64,000 bases of DNA from Neckera pumila. Lineage: Eukaryota > Streptophyta > Bryopsida > Hypnales > Neckeraceae. Positions within the stretch are counted from its first letter, which is position 1. Every line of letters starts with the position of its first letter. Where the stretch lies: the NCBI GenBank assembly GCA_963969595.1, contig OZ018415.1:11656001-11720000 (forward strand), read 5' to 3'. Of the stretch, positions 23,544-35,574 are shown piece by piece. Below the pieces are notes generated by a model. That model was not told the origin of the DNA. It saw only the letters and a program-made list of their open reading frames with translations, and made no database searches. A program made the translations under genes and the position numbers.

Positions 23544-23904
23544 CATTAAAGAAAAAACCAACCCTTTGGAAGGCTGCTCCAAATTGACAGGCTAAGCTAT
23601 TTGTACTTGGCATGTCAATCTCAAAATGGCCCTAGTTGAGCATTTGCTTGGCTGACTACTTGCTGAAGTAGTCAGCTTTCATACCTTTTTTTTTTTTTCA
23701 ATAATTTTTTAAGAATTAAAAATAAATAAAAAATAATTATTATTATTAATTTTTTACGCACAAATTTGGATTCCTGCGCCACTATCATAGCAGAAACTAC
23801 TGCGCAGAAATAGGATAAAAAACAAACTTTCAGCCCCCAAAACACTATTTTAGGATCCTTCGGAAGGCTGTGAACCTTCCGGAGGCCTGAAATTTTCTCT
23901 AATG
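23544..23904. mobile_element. miniature inverted-repeat element family F, copy 3
   Basis: It starts CATTAAAGAAAAAACCAACC and ends CCTGAAATTTTCTCTAATG, 361 bp. Third copy of the family within 3 kb. It is more diverged at its left end than copies 1 and 2. Non-coding. Confidence 0.72.
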
Positions 23905-25564
23905 AATGAGAGTGATGGTGAGAGGTCCATTTTACCCTTGAAGGATGCTAAAGCCTAAAAGTGATCAATGGATGACTTCATTCTTTACTATAAAAACAAA
24001 AAATGCACCTATTGGTCAAATAATTGGAGTAATTTTGATGACTACCTTGGTCATGGGGGCCATGTCTTTTTAACAGTTAAATGGTCCCTTTGAAACACAT
24101 TCAAGCTTTCCTATAATATCTAGTACTATCACATCACTCTTTTTGACCTGAGTTAGAAGCATCCAAATGTAACAAGAATTGTTCTCTGACACCTAAAAAA
24201 CAATCTAAATCCAAGCGCAAGTAGACCCAAAGTAGACAAGTGGGGTTCCAAGAAGTTGTTAGTGCCGTGAAGGTGAATCGTGCACTAACCAATCACCCGC
24301 AAATGATCCAAACTTACATTGTGTCACTTTGGGATATTTCCGTGCCCACTTTGGTCTTAGTCAAGTGTTCATAGTAGGTGCATCTACGTAATTGTTTTCA
24401 AAATTCATATTATATTCTTACAAATTTAGAAAAATGAAACCAATTTTCTTGGTTTCCTAACCTAGTTCCTATCAAGCATACATAAAGTAGAACCACCCAT
24501 ACCCGATCACTTCAGCCATTTCAGAACAAATGAGGAGGTGTGTGAGGTAGTGGAAATATTTTTACATATAGAGAGATAAGAAATATTGGGACTGTAAATT
24601 TTTCGTAATTTTATTGCTGAAATTGAAATTACTATTAATTTTGGAAGTCAAAAAGTGTTTTGAATCTGTAGCCAATGTCTACAGTCTTCTTATTCCGATC
24701 ATAGAAGAACTACTTTGCCACTTAGTACTTCCTACTTCTTTTTCACTACTTCCTATGCACTTCAGAACATGTGTAATGACCTCAGAAGTCCTAACTTTGA
24801 AAAGGAGAAAAAATACATTCTAAGGCATTCCAAGCTTTGATTGAAATTTGTTTCTAACCTTGATTGGAAATAGTGGTACCCTACATGTTGGTCATAGACT
24901 CCTTGATCGAAAATGGGCGGTTTTAGCCTTATTTTTTTTTCTCTACGCACCTTCTACATCAAGAGATCTGAAACAAGTGTCCAATTTAGGTGCTTCTACC
25001 TTAGTACCAAGTGTCAAGAGCTCTCCAGCCTTCCCCCAAGCGGCAGGGTTTTTTTGGGCAAAATTTCGCACTTGTCAGATTGTTTCAGCCTGTCGGATGC
25101 CCTCCCTCCAGATTTGCTCCAGTGGTTTGGAGGCTTCTGGCGACACTTGTCCAAAAAAAACACTGCCAAGCGGTGACTTGACTCACCTATTGCAAAGCCT
25201 CCTCCCCTCGAGTTCCGAGCCAATACACAGTTCCCAATAACAGAAAAAGAAAAGAATCCAAACGAGCAACTGAACAACTGAACGGAAGGGCGGGTCCCCT
25301 GGTATGTCGGCAGCAGAAGCGGCACAGGCTTGAGATCTCCGTCTAGAAAGAGCGAACGACCTTCGTGGCACCAGTGCCGAAACCAACCACCTCCGAATCA
25401 TTCACACTCAGTCTGGCCCCGAATCTCGCACTCTCCTCTTTCCCAGCATTTCCTTCGCTCTCCACAAGCTACTTGTTTCCGGCTACACAATTTCACTTTT
25501 AGTCGTCTACAACACCCACCCTTCTTCCGCAATTTGCTTTCTTTTGATACCACTGGAGAAAGGC
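23905..25564. other. intergenic stretch, becoming GC-richer toward the lipase gene
   Basis: No gene is supported. After about 25000 the DNA becomes clearly GC-richer, as expected for a promoter and leader. Overlapping open frames on both strands around 24850-25400 reflect composition and show no domain. Confidence 0.4.
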
Positions 25565-25565
25565 G

Positions 25566-25604
25566 GTGTTGGGTGGGTGGGTGGGTGGGTCGGTGGGTGG
25601 GTCT
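25566..25604 (+). repeat. GGGT tandem tract with G-quadruplex potential
   Basis: A run of GGGT units (TTGGGTGGGTGGGTGGGTGG, then GTCGGTGGGTGGGTC) gives more than four closely spaced GGG blocks on the plus strand. It lies about 300 bp upstream of a possible first exon of the lipase gene. Confidence 0.85.
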
Positions 25605-25752
25605 TTCAAGTTATTGCAAACTCCATCTGCATTTACTCTTCTGCTTTCACTCTGTCCTTAGTTTAATTCGGGTAGGTGGGTCTTTCAAGTTATTGCAAGC
25701 TCCATCTGCATTTACTCTTCTGCTTTCACTCTGTCCTTAGCTTGATTCGTGT
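25601..25752. repeat. 79-bp tandem duplication
   Basis: The unit starting GTCTTTCAAGTTATTGCAA at 25601 is repeated at 25680, with only a few differences. Each unit ends in CTTTCACTCTGTCCTTAG, which could serve as a splice acceptor. It lies in the presumed leader or promoter of the lipase gene. Confidence 0.85.
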
Positions 25753-25881
25753 CGGTGGTTCAGGATTTTACGAAGTTTTGTTCGGTTACAAGTTAGACTC
25801 TTTTTTATTTTTGTTTTCGTGACTTTCTTGCTTCGAATTGAAGATTTCGTGGAGACCTAAGAATGCAAGCACCGTAACACC

Positions 25882-25964
25882 ATGTCTCTCTCTCGGGATT
25901 GGCGAAGAGAAGTGGTCCTGCCGAAGATTTGGTCGCAGGGGCTGTGGAGCTGTCTCACCATTAT
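25882..25964 (+). other. possible 5' exon of the lipase gene
   Basis: An ATG at 25882 opens a short frame (MSLSRDWRREVVLPK and on) that runs into a strong donor, TTAT|GTAAGT at 25965. Its phase does not fit the next exon I can see at 26949. It is therefore either a non-coding leader exon or is joined through an exon I did not find. Confidence 0.35.
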
Positions 25965-26920
25965 GTAAGTATTTGTTTTGTGCTCTCTTCTTGTGATTGT
26001 AGTAGGCGGATGCTTCAGAAGTATGGAAAGGGTGAGAGGAGGGGATGTTCTTTGCAATGTCGTTCATCAAGGAAATTCCAGCTCTTGAGTTTTGGTTTTA
26101 TTGCCAGTAGTAATGGCAAATTATTGCTTTATATCTGTGGAGAGGTTCCGCATTTGGGACAAGTGCTGCTCAGGAGACCCCACGCCGTGAAATGTGCACC
26201 TCTGTTACATCTTCTTTGCAGACTACACACACCGGGGGGTCTCGTGACGAGCACTCTACCCCGCCATTCCACAGTTCGTTGGCAGATTGGCAGACTCACA
26301 ATCTTGAATTGATATAGTAATTGAATGATTGAGAAGTATTGGGTATTGGGCAGAACGTAACATTGGAGAGTAAAATTGTTGGACACGAAAAAAAATCCCA
26401 AGGAAGTCGTGACTCCTTGTTTTACAAAGTTGGGCTCATTTTTGAAAAATTAACAGCTCATTGTCTTCACTGGTGAGAATATGCAGTTTAATTTTGCGAT
26501 ATGGAACACTTTCCTCTTAATAAGGTAACAACACCGAACTGCTTCTAAAGTGGATTTTAGATTCTCTCAGAATGTATTTTTAGGACTCCATATGACTAAA
26601 TTATGAGTTTTCAAAGTGCAGAACAGGTGTATGAAAGCTGCACATTTTTGGCAAGAATCTAGATGGGATGGTTTTGTAAATAGGTCATAATTAGGTACAG
26701 TCACCTTAACTGTTTTTAGGCAAATTGTGTCATGTCATTCACTGGGTACTTAAAGCAACGTTGAAATAATGTATGTAAATCTTTGGATTCCAATCAAAGA
26801 ACAGCATCATCAATGTAGCAATGCGGGTTACAATCAATGTAGCTACATTGATGATGCCCTTGTTGCCTCTTGTACCCAAAGATCTAAAGTCAACAGCATG
26901 ACCCATGTTCTGTGACCTTG

Positions 26921-29900
26921 ATGCAGGTTAACTTTTGCCATCTTTCAGCAAGTATTATTAAGCTGATCAGCGTGGAAACAATGAAACCGCATCTGATTGA
27001 GGAAGTCCGCTGTAAGTGTCAAGTGCATCAAATTGTTCTCTACTTCACATTTATAGGACAGGAGGAACTCAATGAATTCTCTTCAAATTCTTTTCGAAAA
27101 GCATGGTACTATTGGATGTAGCGAATAACTTTGGTTTGTTAATGTTGGACGTTACCGATTTGCACAAGAGTTTTGTTTTGTGGATTGCAATTTTGAGATT
27201 GTGGAGGGTATTATTGTGATGTCCACAGGCCAAAAATGTGGAGGAAAGCATTCAGGAAAATGTCGTATAGACAAAGTCATTGCAGCCTTGTCAGAAAGTT
27301 TGAGTCAGGTTTCACATGGAGCAACTAAATGGAGTATCTCGGATACAACGGCAGGACTTTTTAAACTCTACCAGCGCCATGCTCGGGAGGGCGTATCTGA
27401 CTCTATCAAGGGCGTTGTAGTCCGAGATCGGTAGACCTACAAATCAACTTCACACTGGAACAAAATTTCTTGATGCTAGTTGTAGCTTTGCTATTGATCT
27501 CCATTTTCTTTCTTTATGGTAGTTTGGTGTCTGTACAGCAAGGGGAAAGATTTAGCAGTAGTTTAAAAAATGTAGAAAGTTTAGTCTTCAATGAAACGAC
27601 ACCTGCAAGATAAAAAGAAATTTTAGAATGTTGGGACCCATCATTCAAGGAATAAATGTCTCTCTTATGTTCAATAGAATTGTGACATATCGTCATAGAA
27701 AATAGTGGCACTAAAAGTTTATAAAATGAGATCTTTGAAATTTCAATCGGTGAGGATTTTACTGAAGATTCTGTTGGGAATTACGTGGAGGAATTTATTT
27801 ATATAAAATTGATTGTATTCTATTTGGGGTAGGGACACTTGCAATCAACCGCTTGTTTAATATTCGTTTTAGTTAGTCATGATTTTTGACTTTGACTGGT
27901 TTGAAATGCAGAGCTGAATTGAGAGAGATGCTAGAATGGCTCCGTTGGTCAACAGCTGCTTACGAGAAAGATAGATCTACCCTTATTACATCGATGCAGG
28001 TGCGAATTGTTTGTCTTTCTTGTTCACGAGACTGAACTTTCTTTGTCAATGTACTTTTATTTTGACTAAGATTCTTCATACTTTGAGGATGTGTAATTAC
28101 TCGAGTTCGAGAGTTGTAACTCTGAGCATGCGCTCGTGAGCAGAAAACCCGCACAGGTAGTTTAGATAACTTAGCTGCCTGAAACCTAGTTACCAATTGC
28201 AACCCCATTGAAAATAGTTTCTTACTTGACCCTATCTGTTGTAACATAACTAAGTTTTCTAGACTTTTTTTGCGATTGAGTTTTCTACTTTGGTTTTCAT
28301 TTTAGATACCGATTATGGTTGACTATTTTAAACTACTGTATTGTGTATACTTTTTTACTGATAATTTCCTTGCTTGCTATAGACATCGTGGAGGTTAGAG
28401 CAGTTGTGAGCATTGTGTGTATCAGAGTCTGATCCTTTGTTTTTGTGGTTCAATTTATTTAGTTACGAGATCGAGATGTGGCGCGGATGGTTGTAGTGTC
28501 AGCCTTCAACAGACCTGCCTACTTCATTGCTGTATATCATGTAAAGAAATATGTAGTCATGAGCATTCGTGGGACGTACAACACCACTGACATATTGACA
28601 GATTTGAATCCCCACAACGAGCCTTTTGAACGAGGGTAAGTATTGTTTAACGGTCAATAGACTTGTTAGAAAATAAAGAATGAAGTTGCTCTTTCCTCAC
28701 ATTTTTGACTATCCTGCAATCCGATTTTTCTCCATGCCTGCAATGATTTTAAATTAATTTCTCTGTGTTTAGGAATGCCCACTCGGGAATGCTTGGAGCA
28801 GCAAAGTGGCTTTTGGAAAAGGAAGGACCTTTGCTGAAGAGGCTCCTTGCAGAGAATCCGGTGCGTTTATATCGCGGGCCTTGCTTTGAAATCTGGACCT
28901 ACAAAACAAAAGATTTGGTGCCAAACTTGAGCCAAATGTGATGAACTTTTGCTTGTCAGGTTGTGTTATAGTCAGCAGGCATCAATGTTTTCTCTTCTGG
29001 TTACTAAAATTTGGTGTCACCTACTTAATACTTTGTTGGCATTTGCTATTGATAGCTAGAAAAAAAACACTGCTAGGCACTACAATCTTTTTCAATCTTA
29101 AAATGTTCCATTTTGACAATAATAATAACAATATTAATGATAATAGTAGAATGGCGAATATGTTTACAGATCTGCAACTTTGCCCCAATAGTAGAATGGC
29201 AAATATTTTCACAATTTTACTTTTGTGTACACTTGAAAGGGATCTCGGAAGATTAGCTTGACATATGCATTGGATTTCAAAAGGGATCGAAGTGGAATGA
29301 TAGAGAATGTTATGGAGCACGCAATATATCGTATTTCCAGAGCTGATTATTAAATTGTATATGTTTAACAGGGCTACATGCTAGCTCTAACGGGGCATTC
29401 CTTAGGAGGTGCTGTTGCCGGTCTATTGGCGATTATGATTCATTCAACTGCATGGTCATGGTTTTTGAAAACATCACTAGGGATCCTGCCTTCCCGTATC
29501 ACATGTTGGGGTTATGGTTGTGCTCCCTGTGTTGATCGAAGTCTAGCTGAGACTTCAAAGTACTACATCCGCAACGTCGTTCTACAGGTTTACTCAAGTG
29601 ACCTATTATATATCGTCTCTCCCTACCGTTTTTTTTGTTTTTATTCCAATAATAATCCTATTGAATTATCAATTAATCGACTCAGTGCCATTTTTAGTAC
29701 TGAAATGGCAATGAAGTAACGTGTCCCTTCAGTTCTTACCCTTCAACCAACTTAATAGTTGATAGCAAGTGTAGAGGGATTTTTGTGATGATGTATCTTG
29801 AAGCGTGTTTGATTGAACGTACCTGTTCCATCTGTTAATAAGTTCGAACATGGAATTGGACGGCTTGTCTAAGATTGTTTTTGTTGGCAGGATGACGTCG

Positions 29901-31462
29901 TGCCACGATTGAACCCAGCAGCCATTGAAGCTTTACGTGATGAGATTCATGATACGAACTTGTAAATATTTAACCTTAAACGATTTCATGTTCTTTAGCA
30001 GTTTTGAGTAGTGTCTATGGGGACTTTCATGTTTTATATTTTGTTTGTTTATTGATCAGAACATGTAATGTTCTTCTCTGAGACTATTGATATTGAGTTT
30101 GACCCCATCTGAAATATAGTTTTCACAATACAGTACATCGAATTGGTCATTTCAAAACCGTAAATCCTTGTTTTTTAGCAGGTCTCGTGCACCTAATATC
30201 GCTTGAAAAGTTTGATGCTTAGCTTCTGGGCGCTTTGGGATCAGAAATTAACTACATTTCCCATTTTTTTACATGAGCTCAGTATTTTCTGTCTGTATGT
30301 GAGATAAGTTAGTTATTAATCTTTCCTCAAAGACATGGACTAATTGTGTCACCTTTTTCAGATTGGACGGAAAAGCAAAGAAGGTGATGGACACACTTGA
30401 GCAGCTCAAAATGAGTAACGTTATGAGATTTGCGAGCGAAGTGGGAGCCTCCGTGTTCCAAAAACTACAAGAAGCACGTGTGCAGCATGGCTGTCCTTTA
30501 CTGGGGAGCTCCAATCCAAACAAGTGTAAGACCCTCCACTCTCTATTAAAACTTAGAAACAATATTGTAAAGGACGAAGGTGCCCAAATTAGACCTCGTG
30601 ATTAATTTAGCAGTTTTGAGTCGGTCAGATGGGAACTTTCTTCTGATCCATTTCTTCTCTTTTCTCAAGAACGCATGCAATTTTCTTCGCTGATTCTAGT
30701 GATACAAATCTTGACCCCATTTGAATTATATATTCACAATATGATTAGTCAAATTGGTCATTTTAGAACTACGAATCCTTGGTCCCCGGTCCGTCAGGAC
30801 CAGGACTAAGGATTCATGCTTGTTACCCGACCAATTTGATTGATCATATCGAGAAAATATAATTCAAACGGGGTCAAGGTTTTTATCACTAGAATCAGCG
30901 AAGAACATCGCATGCGTTCTTGAGAAAAGAGAAGAAATGGATCAGAAGAAAGTTCCCATCTGACCGACTCAAAACTGCAAAAAGAACCATGAAGCCCAAT
31001 TTGGGCTTCGTGGTTTAAAAGCATGTAACGATCTCAACTTCTGACATCTCTTCTCTCTTTTGTGCATCAGTGATCGAGGAAGATAAATCCATTTCCAATA
31101 GGGATGGCCCAGAGACCGATGCAGGCATAGCTGCCAAAGCTATTGTTGCAGTCGCCAAAGGACCAGCAGTCAGTAAGCAAGAGCTCGAGAATCGGCGTCT
31201 GTTTGTTCCAGGGCGTCTCTATCACATCCGACGGCAGAAACTGAAAAGGGAGGAGCGGATGACTGCCATTCCTGTTCCTGCGAGGCCATTCCAACGGGGT
31301 GAAGAAGCTCCGAGAGGGTCCAAGTTCAAACATTTTGTCATCTGTGGCACAGACCCTTCCTCTCGTTTTGGTAGAATCATCCTGTCCAGCACCCTGCTCT
31401 CTGATCACGGCTGTTTTAACATCCGTGACAGCATTTTGGATGCCATGCAAGCATGTACATAA
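26921..31462 (+). CDS. class 3 lipase / diacylglycerol-lipase-like alpha/beta hydrolase, multi-exon
   Basis: A predicted serine esterase of the lipase_3 family. Coding exons with matching GT-AG phases: first coding exon ending 27011 (start ATG 26981, or 26921 if that exon is not preceded by an acceptor at 26948), 27229-27430, 27912-27999, 28463-28635, 28773-28860, 29372-29587, 29891-29961, 30362-30525, 31071-31462. From ATG 26981 this gives 474 residues. The nucleophile elbow is GHSLGGAVAG, early in the 29372 exon. The probable acid is an Asp of VVLQDDVVPR, and the probable His is in LSDHGC (codon 31406-31408). RLFVPGRLYHIRR near the C-terminus is typical of plant lipase_3 proteins related to calmodulin-binding and DAG lipases. 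An N-terminal Cys cluster (VRCQKCGGKHSGKC) is formed across the first intron. Substrate and cell location are not shown by the sequence; the extreme N-terminus is uncertain. Confidence 0.87.
29996..30185. repeat. half copy of the fold-back element at 30608
   Basis: It resembles the left arm of the 30608-30980 element: both have AGCAGTTTTGAG, TTTGACCCCATCTGAA or near, and GAATTGGTCATTT. It lies in the preceding lipase intron (29962-30361). Only one arm is present. Confidence 0.65.
30608..30980. mobile_element. fold-back MITE in a lipase intron
   Basis: Arms of about 165 bp (30608-30779 and 30818-30980) are inverted copies. CAGTTTTGAGTCGGTCAGAT on the left is ATCTGACCGACTCAAAACTG on the right. 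A short GC-rich centre, GGTCCCCGGTCCGTCAGGACC, separates them. It lies within the intron 30526-31070. Non-coding; no target duplication was identified. Confidence 0.85.
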
Positions 31463-31503
31463 CATTCGCTTACAACCCTGCTCAAATATTGTACAGTAGA
31501 ATG

Positions 31504-31560
31504 TTCTGAAATATTCTTGGATAATCTAAGAATATTCTTGAATATTCTAAGAACATGTTC
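31504..31560. promoter_or_regulatory. heat-shock-element-like palindromic array downstream of the lipase stop
   Basis: GAATATTCTTGAATATTC at 31530-31547 is four exact alternating GAA/TTC units with 2-nt spacing, the pattern bound by heat-shock factors. It lies about 70 bp after the lipase stop codon, so it may instead be a 3' UTR hairpin (the flanks CTAAGAATATTC/GAATATTCTAAG pair). Confidence 0.4.
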
Positions 31561-31562
31561 GT

Positions 31563-32884
31563 AGGAAGGATGAGGGGTTCGTTAGCTGTTGTGTCGAACA
31601 CAATAGACGTTGTGTCTGTTGGATAACTCTGACCAAAATGCCCATGTTTAGGGTAGAAAACACAGCATGCTGATGTTCTCTCCTGTCTTTATTATTCTGG
31701 TTGAGTTTGTTGATGTGGTCACATTGACCACACGACAGAAAATCAAGCTGATTATCAGTTACTTCCATTTTGCAGCTTACAGTAAGTGGGGAGTGTGTCA
31801 AGTATTCACAGGAAAAGGTCTTTCTGTAATTATCATTGGATTGCGAAAGGTTCTTCTTTGTTCAGTTTGTTTTTTTAGCAGACGTCTGCTACATTGCACT
31901 GTCTGCATACCTGTCCATTGAGAAACTTGTATGTATATGGGTAGGAAAAAAATTTGAAACTTGTTTGCACTTTGCAATGGAAATGGTAGTTCCTAGTGGA
32001 ATTTGATGAAGAAAGGCCTTCAGAGTACCAGGTGCAGGACGGGCTCTGAGAGTCTGGGTATCAGCTGGTGTGAGTATCATTTGGTCCAGGTATACAAATA
32101 TGAGGTCGCGGTTTTACACAGAGTACGTGCGGGTATCTGTAGGTCCGGCATGGGATGGGCGTTTACAGGTAAGTTCACGCCGCCAGAAGTTGCCGCAGTG
32201 AACTCCTTGGCGCTAGGATTTGGAGTCAGGAATCACGTCGTCTCTTTGTTTCGCGTTTCTTTAGGGCAAAAATTCTTCTTTTCTTCTTTGTCGTTGCTGA
32301 GTTCTCAAGCGCTTGCACACGGGAGAGGCAAAGGTTTCGTGATTCGGGAGCGCCGTTTCGAAGCATTGTGAGTTGAACCTGTTGCGCATACGAGGAGCCA
32401 CAGGTTTCAGTAGGCGCCAGTCCTGGATTCAAGCATTGTGAGTATTTCAACTTCGTTTGCTTAGTTCTGTGAGTATTTCATTGGATTTGTACTCATTCAT
32501 GTTTGCATGTTTGCAAGGTTGCTTGGTCTATCTGCCGGATGATGTTTATGCGCCTTTTTCAATGGGCTTGATTTGTTGGAGGGTACCATTCTTGTTTCTG
32601 GCTGGACATGATCTGGACGATGCTTATATAGATATGTGACTGATCGAAGAGTGGTTGGTGATGCAGTTTGTTACTCAGAAAAAACAGAGCTTTGAATCGA
32701 TCGACAGCGGATGTACGTACTTCGAGCTGATCTGCCTAGATCGATCCCTAATTAGGTTTCCGGATTTGACAGGTAACTTGAAGTGCGCCGTGGTGCCCTG
32801 GAAGAAGGTTATGGGGTTAAGAATTTCAAAGTCACAGCGTTTTTTTCATGAATGTATCCAGTAATTGAAGGATGCAGTTCTTCT
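31563..32884. other. intergenic stretch after the lipase gene
   Basis: No gene is supported. It includes the dispersed repeat at 31925-32020 (inverted partner of 20652-20760) and some GC-richer DNA at 32000-32450 with no recognisable coding frame. Confidence 0.4.
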
Positions 32885-33817
32885 TTAACCCCTAAAGGAC
32901 CGGTTGTCCCCTCGGGGGACAATTTGGGTCCGGGCAGGTTCCTACGATCTCAATTTTTAGTAATATTTTTTGGGATTTTTTGAGGTTGTGTATTTTTGCA
33001 AGATCTTTGCGAATATATAATTTTTATTTTAATTGATGCCCGGGAGCAAAAGTTATGGCACAATAAGTAAAATTGGAATTTTGCGGGCAGCCCAAAAAAA
33101 ATCACAAAAAGTCAAAATAATTTTTTTTCAAATTTTTTCTTCAAAGATTATATTTTTCTCTACATGTGAAGCTTTGTTTCATTCAATTTGGACTAATAAT
33201 GAGAAAGTTATGGACAATCTTAGTTTTTCGGGCAATCTAAGCATCTTCTAGAAAAAATAAGTTGTAGAATTCATTTTTGAATGCAATTTTGAGAATTTTT
33301 CAATTTTTTTTGTTAGATAGGGTTAGATTTTCTTGCTAGAACAATCTCATCATTGGGATTATTGTGATTCAATTCCATCTAAAAGCTATTAACAATTTAG
33401 TTTTTTCTTCAATCTTGTACCTACTTCTACTTAACAATTTTTTAATGAGTGAAAATTAAGTGTTTTTTTTCCCAAATTTTTTTGGTAGATTCTCAACTCA
33501 ACTACTTAACATAAATAAGTAGAAAATCGAAATCAGTAGTGCAAAAAATTTGAACTAAAAAGATTCAAAGCCAAAAAATCTAGTGAAGCAAGGTGGAAAA
33601 AAAGTTGTTTTCTTCACTTTAAATGCATATATCTTGCAATCTACATGGTCAAAGTTTCTGAAATTTCTTCCACATATTCATATACTAGTCAAGTACAAGA
33701 TCTTACGGTTGGATATGCAAAAAAAAACAATTATTTAAACTCTTTTCTCTTTGCAATAGAAATGACAGTTTTGAATGGTTTTTGGTAGGAAAATCACCTC
33801 GGTCCTTTAGGGGTTAA
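32885..33817. mobile_element. TTAA miniature element family A, copy 2 (best-preserved)
   Basis: It runs from TTAA 32885-32888 to TTAA 33814-33817, 933 bp. The termini match each other for about 18 bases, TTAACCCCTAAAGGACCG. Just inside the left end lies a hairpin, TTGTCCCCTCGGGGGACAA. The interior aligns with 9123-9989 and 49450-50377 and has no coding capacity. Most likely a non-autonomous piggyBac derivative. Confidence 0.85.
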
Positions 33818-35574
33818 TGCACACGAATTGAGTTTAGGTTCCGCTTTTGAATTTTTTTTTTTTTGAGGGAAGCAAATTGCAGACCCGTAAGCTTGATTTT
33901 CAAGGAAGCAGCTCAAATTTCTATTTTGGTTTGCTTTCCAAAACGACAGTAGTCTGCACTGTAGATACCTTGCCTGCGTCATGAATTCATGATACCAAGT
34001 CTGCCCCCATGCTGGACTACCTGCCAAGACCATTTTAGAGCTGTCACCTGAATTTAAAGAAGCGTTAGGAACACTCACACCCCCACACCCCACACTCACC
34101 AACAAAAATCCGTTGAAACTTCAAGTTCCATCCTGTGATTCTTGTGAAATCCTGTACCCAAAGTCAAAGCCAAGCCAAGCCAAGGTACAATGGCCATGCA
34201 CTCTCCCTAAACTCCTTTGCACCAGGGCTTTTTTTTTGGGTTTTCTGGTGCCAGATTGCACCAGAAAAAAAAATCTGGCTAAAAAAAGGTTATAAATGCC
34301 AAAAAATTGGATGAAATCGCCAGACAACTTTGAAATTTAAAAAAATATTAGATGAAATCGCCTAATTGTGGATGAAAACAATATTATACATCCAATAAGT
34401 GGATGAATGTTGCAATTTGGAGCACCATTGCAACATTTTATATCGCCATTATGGCACTTTTTCAAAAATGAAAAAAAAAGCCCTGCTTTGCACCTCCATG
34501 TGTGCGACCCCACCTCCTCCATTGCTGCAGTCAAGCTCTGGCGCTACTTTCACTTTTACCGATTGCGATTTGTCTCCTGTCCGTGTGGATGATGCGTAGG
34601 GTGGATTTAAAATTTGGTTTCCATCTGCGTGTTTTACCTTGATTTATCATTGTGAGATTTTTGTCGCGGATTCAGGCGTTTTCAGGGGTTGCATTCGTGT
34701 TGATTAGGTTTTTGAGATGCGGTACGCAAGGTTTGGTCTTGGAAATGGATAAACGTTGAACTTTGGAGGCTTGCAGGGTAGGAATCAATTTTTGTAGTGG
34801 TGATTTCTAAGGTGCTTGATTCTGAGAGATTGTGGGCGGGAAATTTGCTTTGGGAATTCTTCTTTTATTGTTTGGATAGTTTAGCGACGGTGAAAACTAA
34901 TCAGAGCTGTATCCAATGAATCACCCGATGATAAATGACAGGGTGTAGAGGCCTGCAGAGTGAGAAGCATTTCTGTGTTATAGTGATTCTTTGAGTGCTT
35001 GATATCAGAGATTTCGGAAAAGAAAGACGCTCTCAAGGATTTTTTTTCTCATTACACGGATGCTTTAGCACCAGTGAAAGTCAAGTAGAGCAGTGTTAAG
35101 CTTTTCAACCCCTTTGAAATATAGAGTTTCCTCTATTGAGCAAAGATCGTTCAATTCGTTCATTTCTTGTTGTAGTAATTTGGTAACCTTCGTGTGCAAG
35201 TGTTAAAATGCTCCTTCTTTCATTTTTGGATCGTGCATTGCACAATTAATACGAGCTCGTAGTACTTGCCTATCTGTCAACTGGGTTTTGTACAAGGAGA
35301 GCAGAATCCTGCTTTAATTGGTACAGGTGCTTCTGTACTAGAAATCTGAACTTGTTAGCTGTATTTGAATGTCTTGGTTTTCGTGGAAGTGTCTGTTTGT
35401 TTTGCGATTATGTTCAGGCAATTGCATTGCAAGAGTTGTGACGATGTGCGGATTGTTTTACTGAAGTTGAATTGCGGTGATTTTCCTTATTGTTTGGGCT
35501 TTCTGCTTGCTCCGTAATTGAGTATATTTTCTACTAAGGCTTGAATCATAACATTACCGTCTTGTATGTGACAG
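33818..35574. other. intergenic stretch before the kinase-like gene
   Basis: No gene is supported. Sequence from about 34600 is less AT-rich than the repeats around it and may contain promoter and leader of the kinase-like gene. Short frames near 34400-34600 show no domain. Confidence 0.35.

Noticed and set aside
24848..25401. Overlapping open frames on both strands before the lipase gene
   Set aside because: Frames of similar length occur on both strands, with no domain and with a GC-rich promoter-like composition.
25330..25740. 136-codon plus-strand frame through the GGGT tract
   Set aside because: The protein is a translation of the GGGT repeat and the 79-bp duplication; no start context or domain supports it.
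29021..29320. 99-codon minus-strand frame inside the lipase gene
   Set aside because: It lies in an intron, has no domain, and is a repetitive hydrophobic translation of AT-rich DNA.
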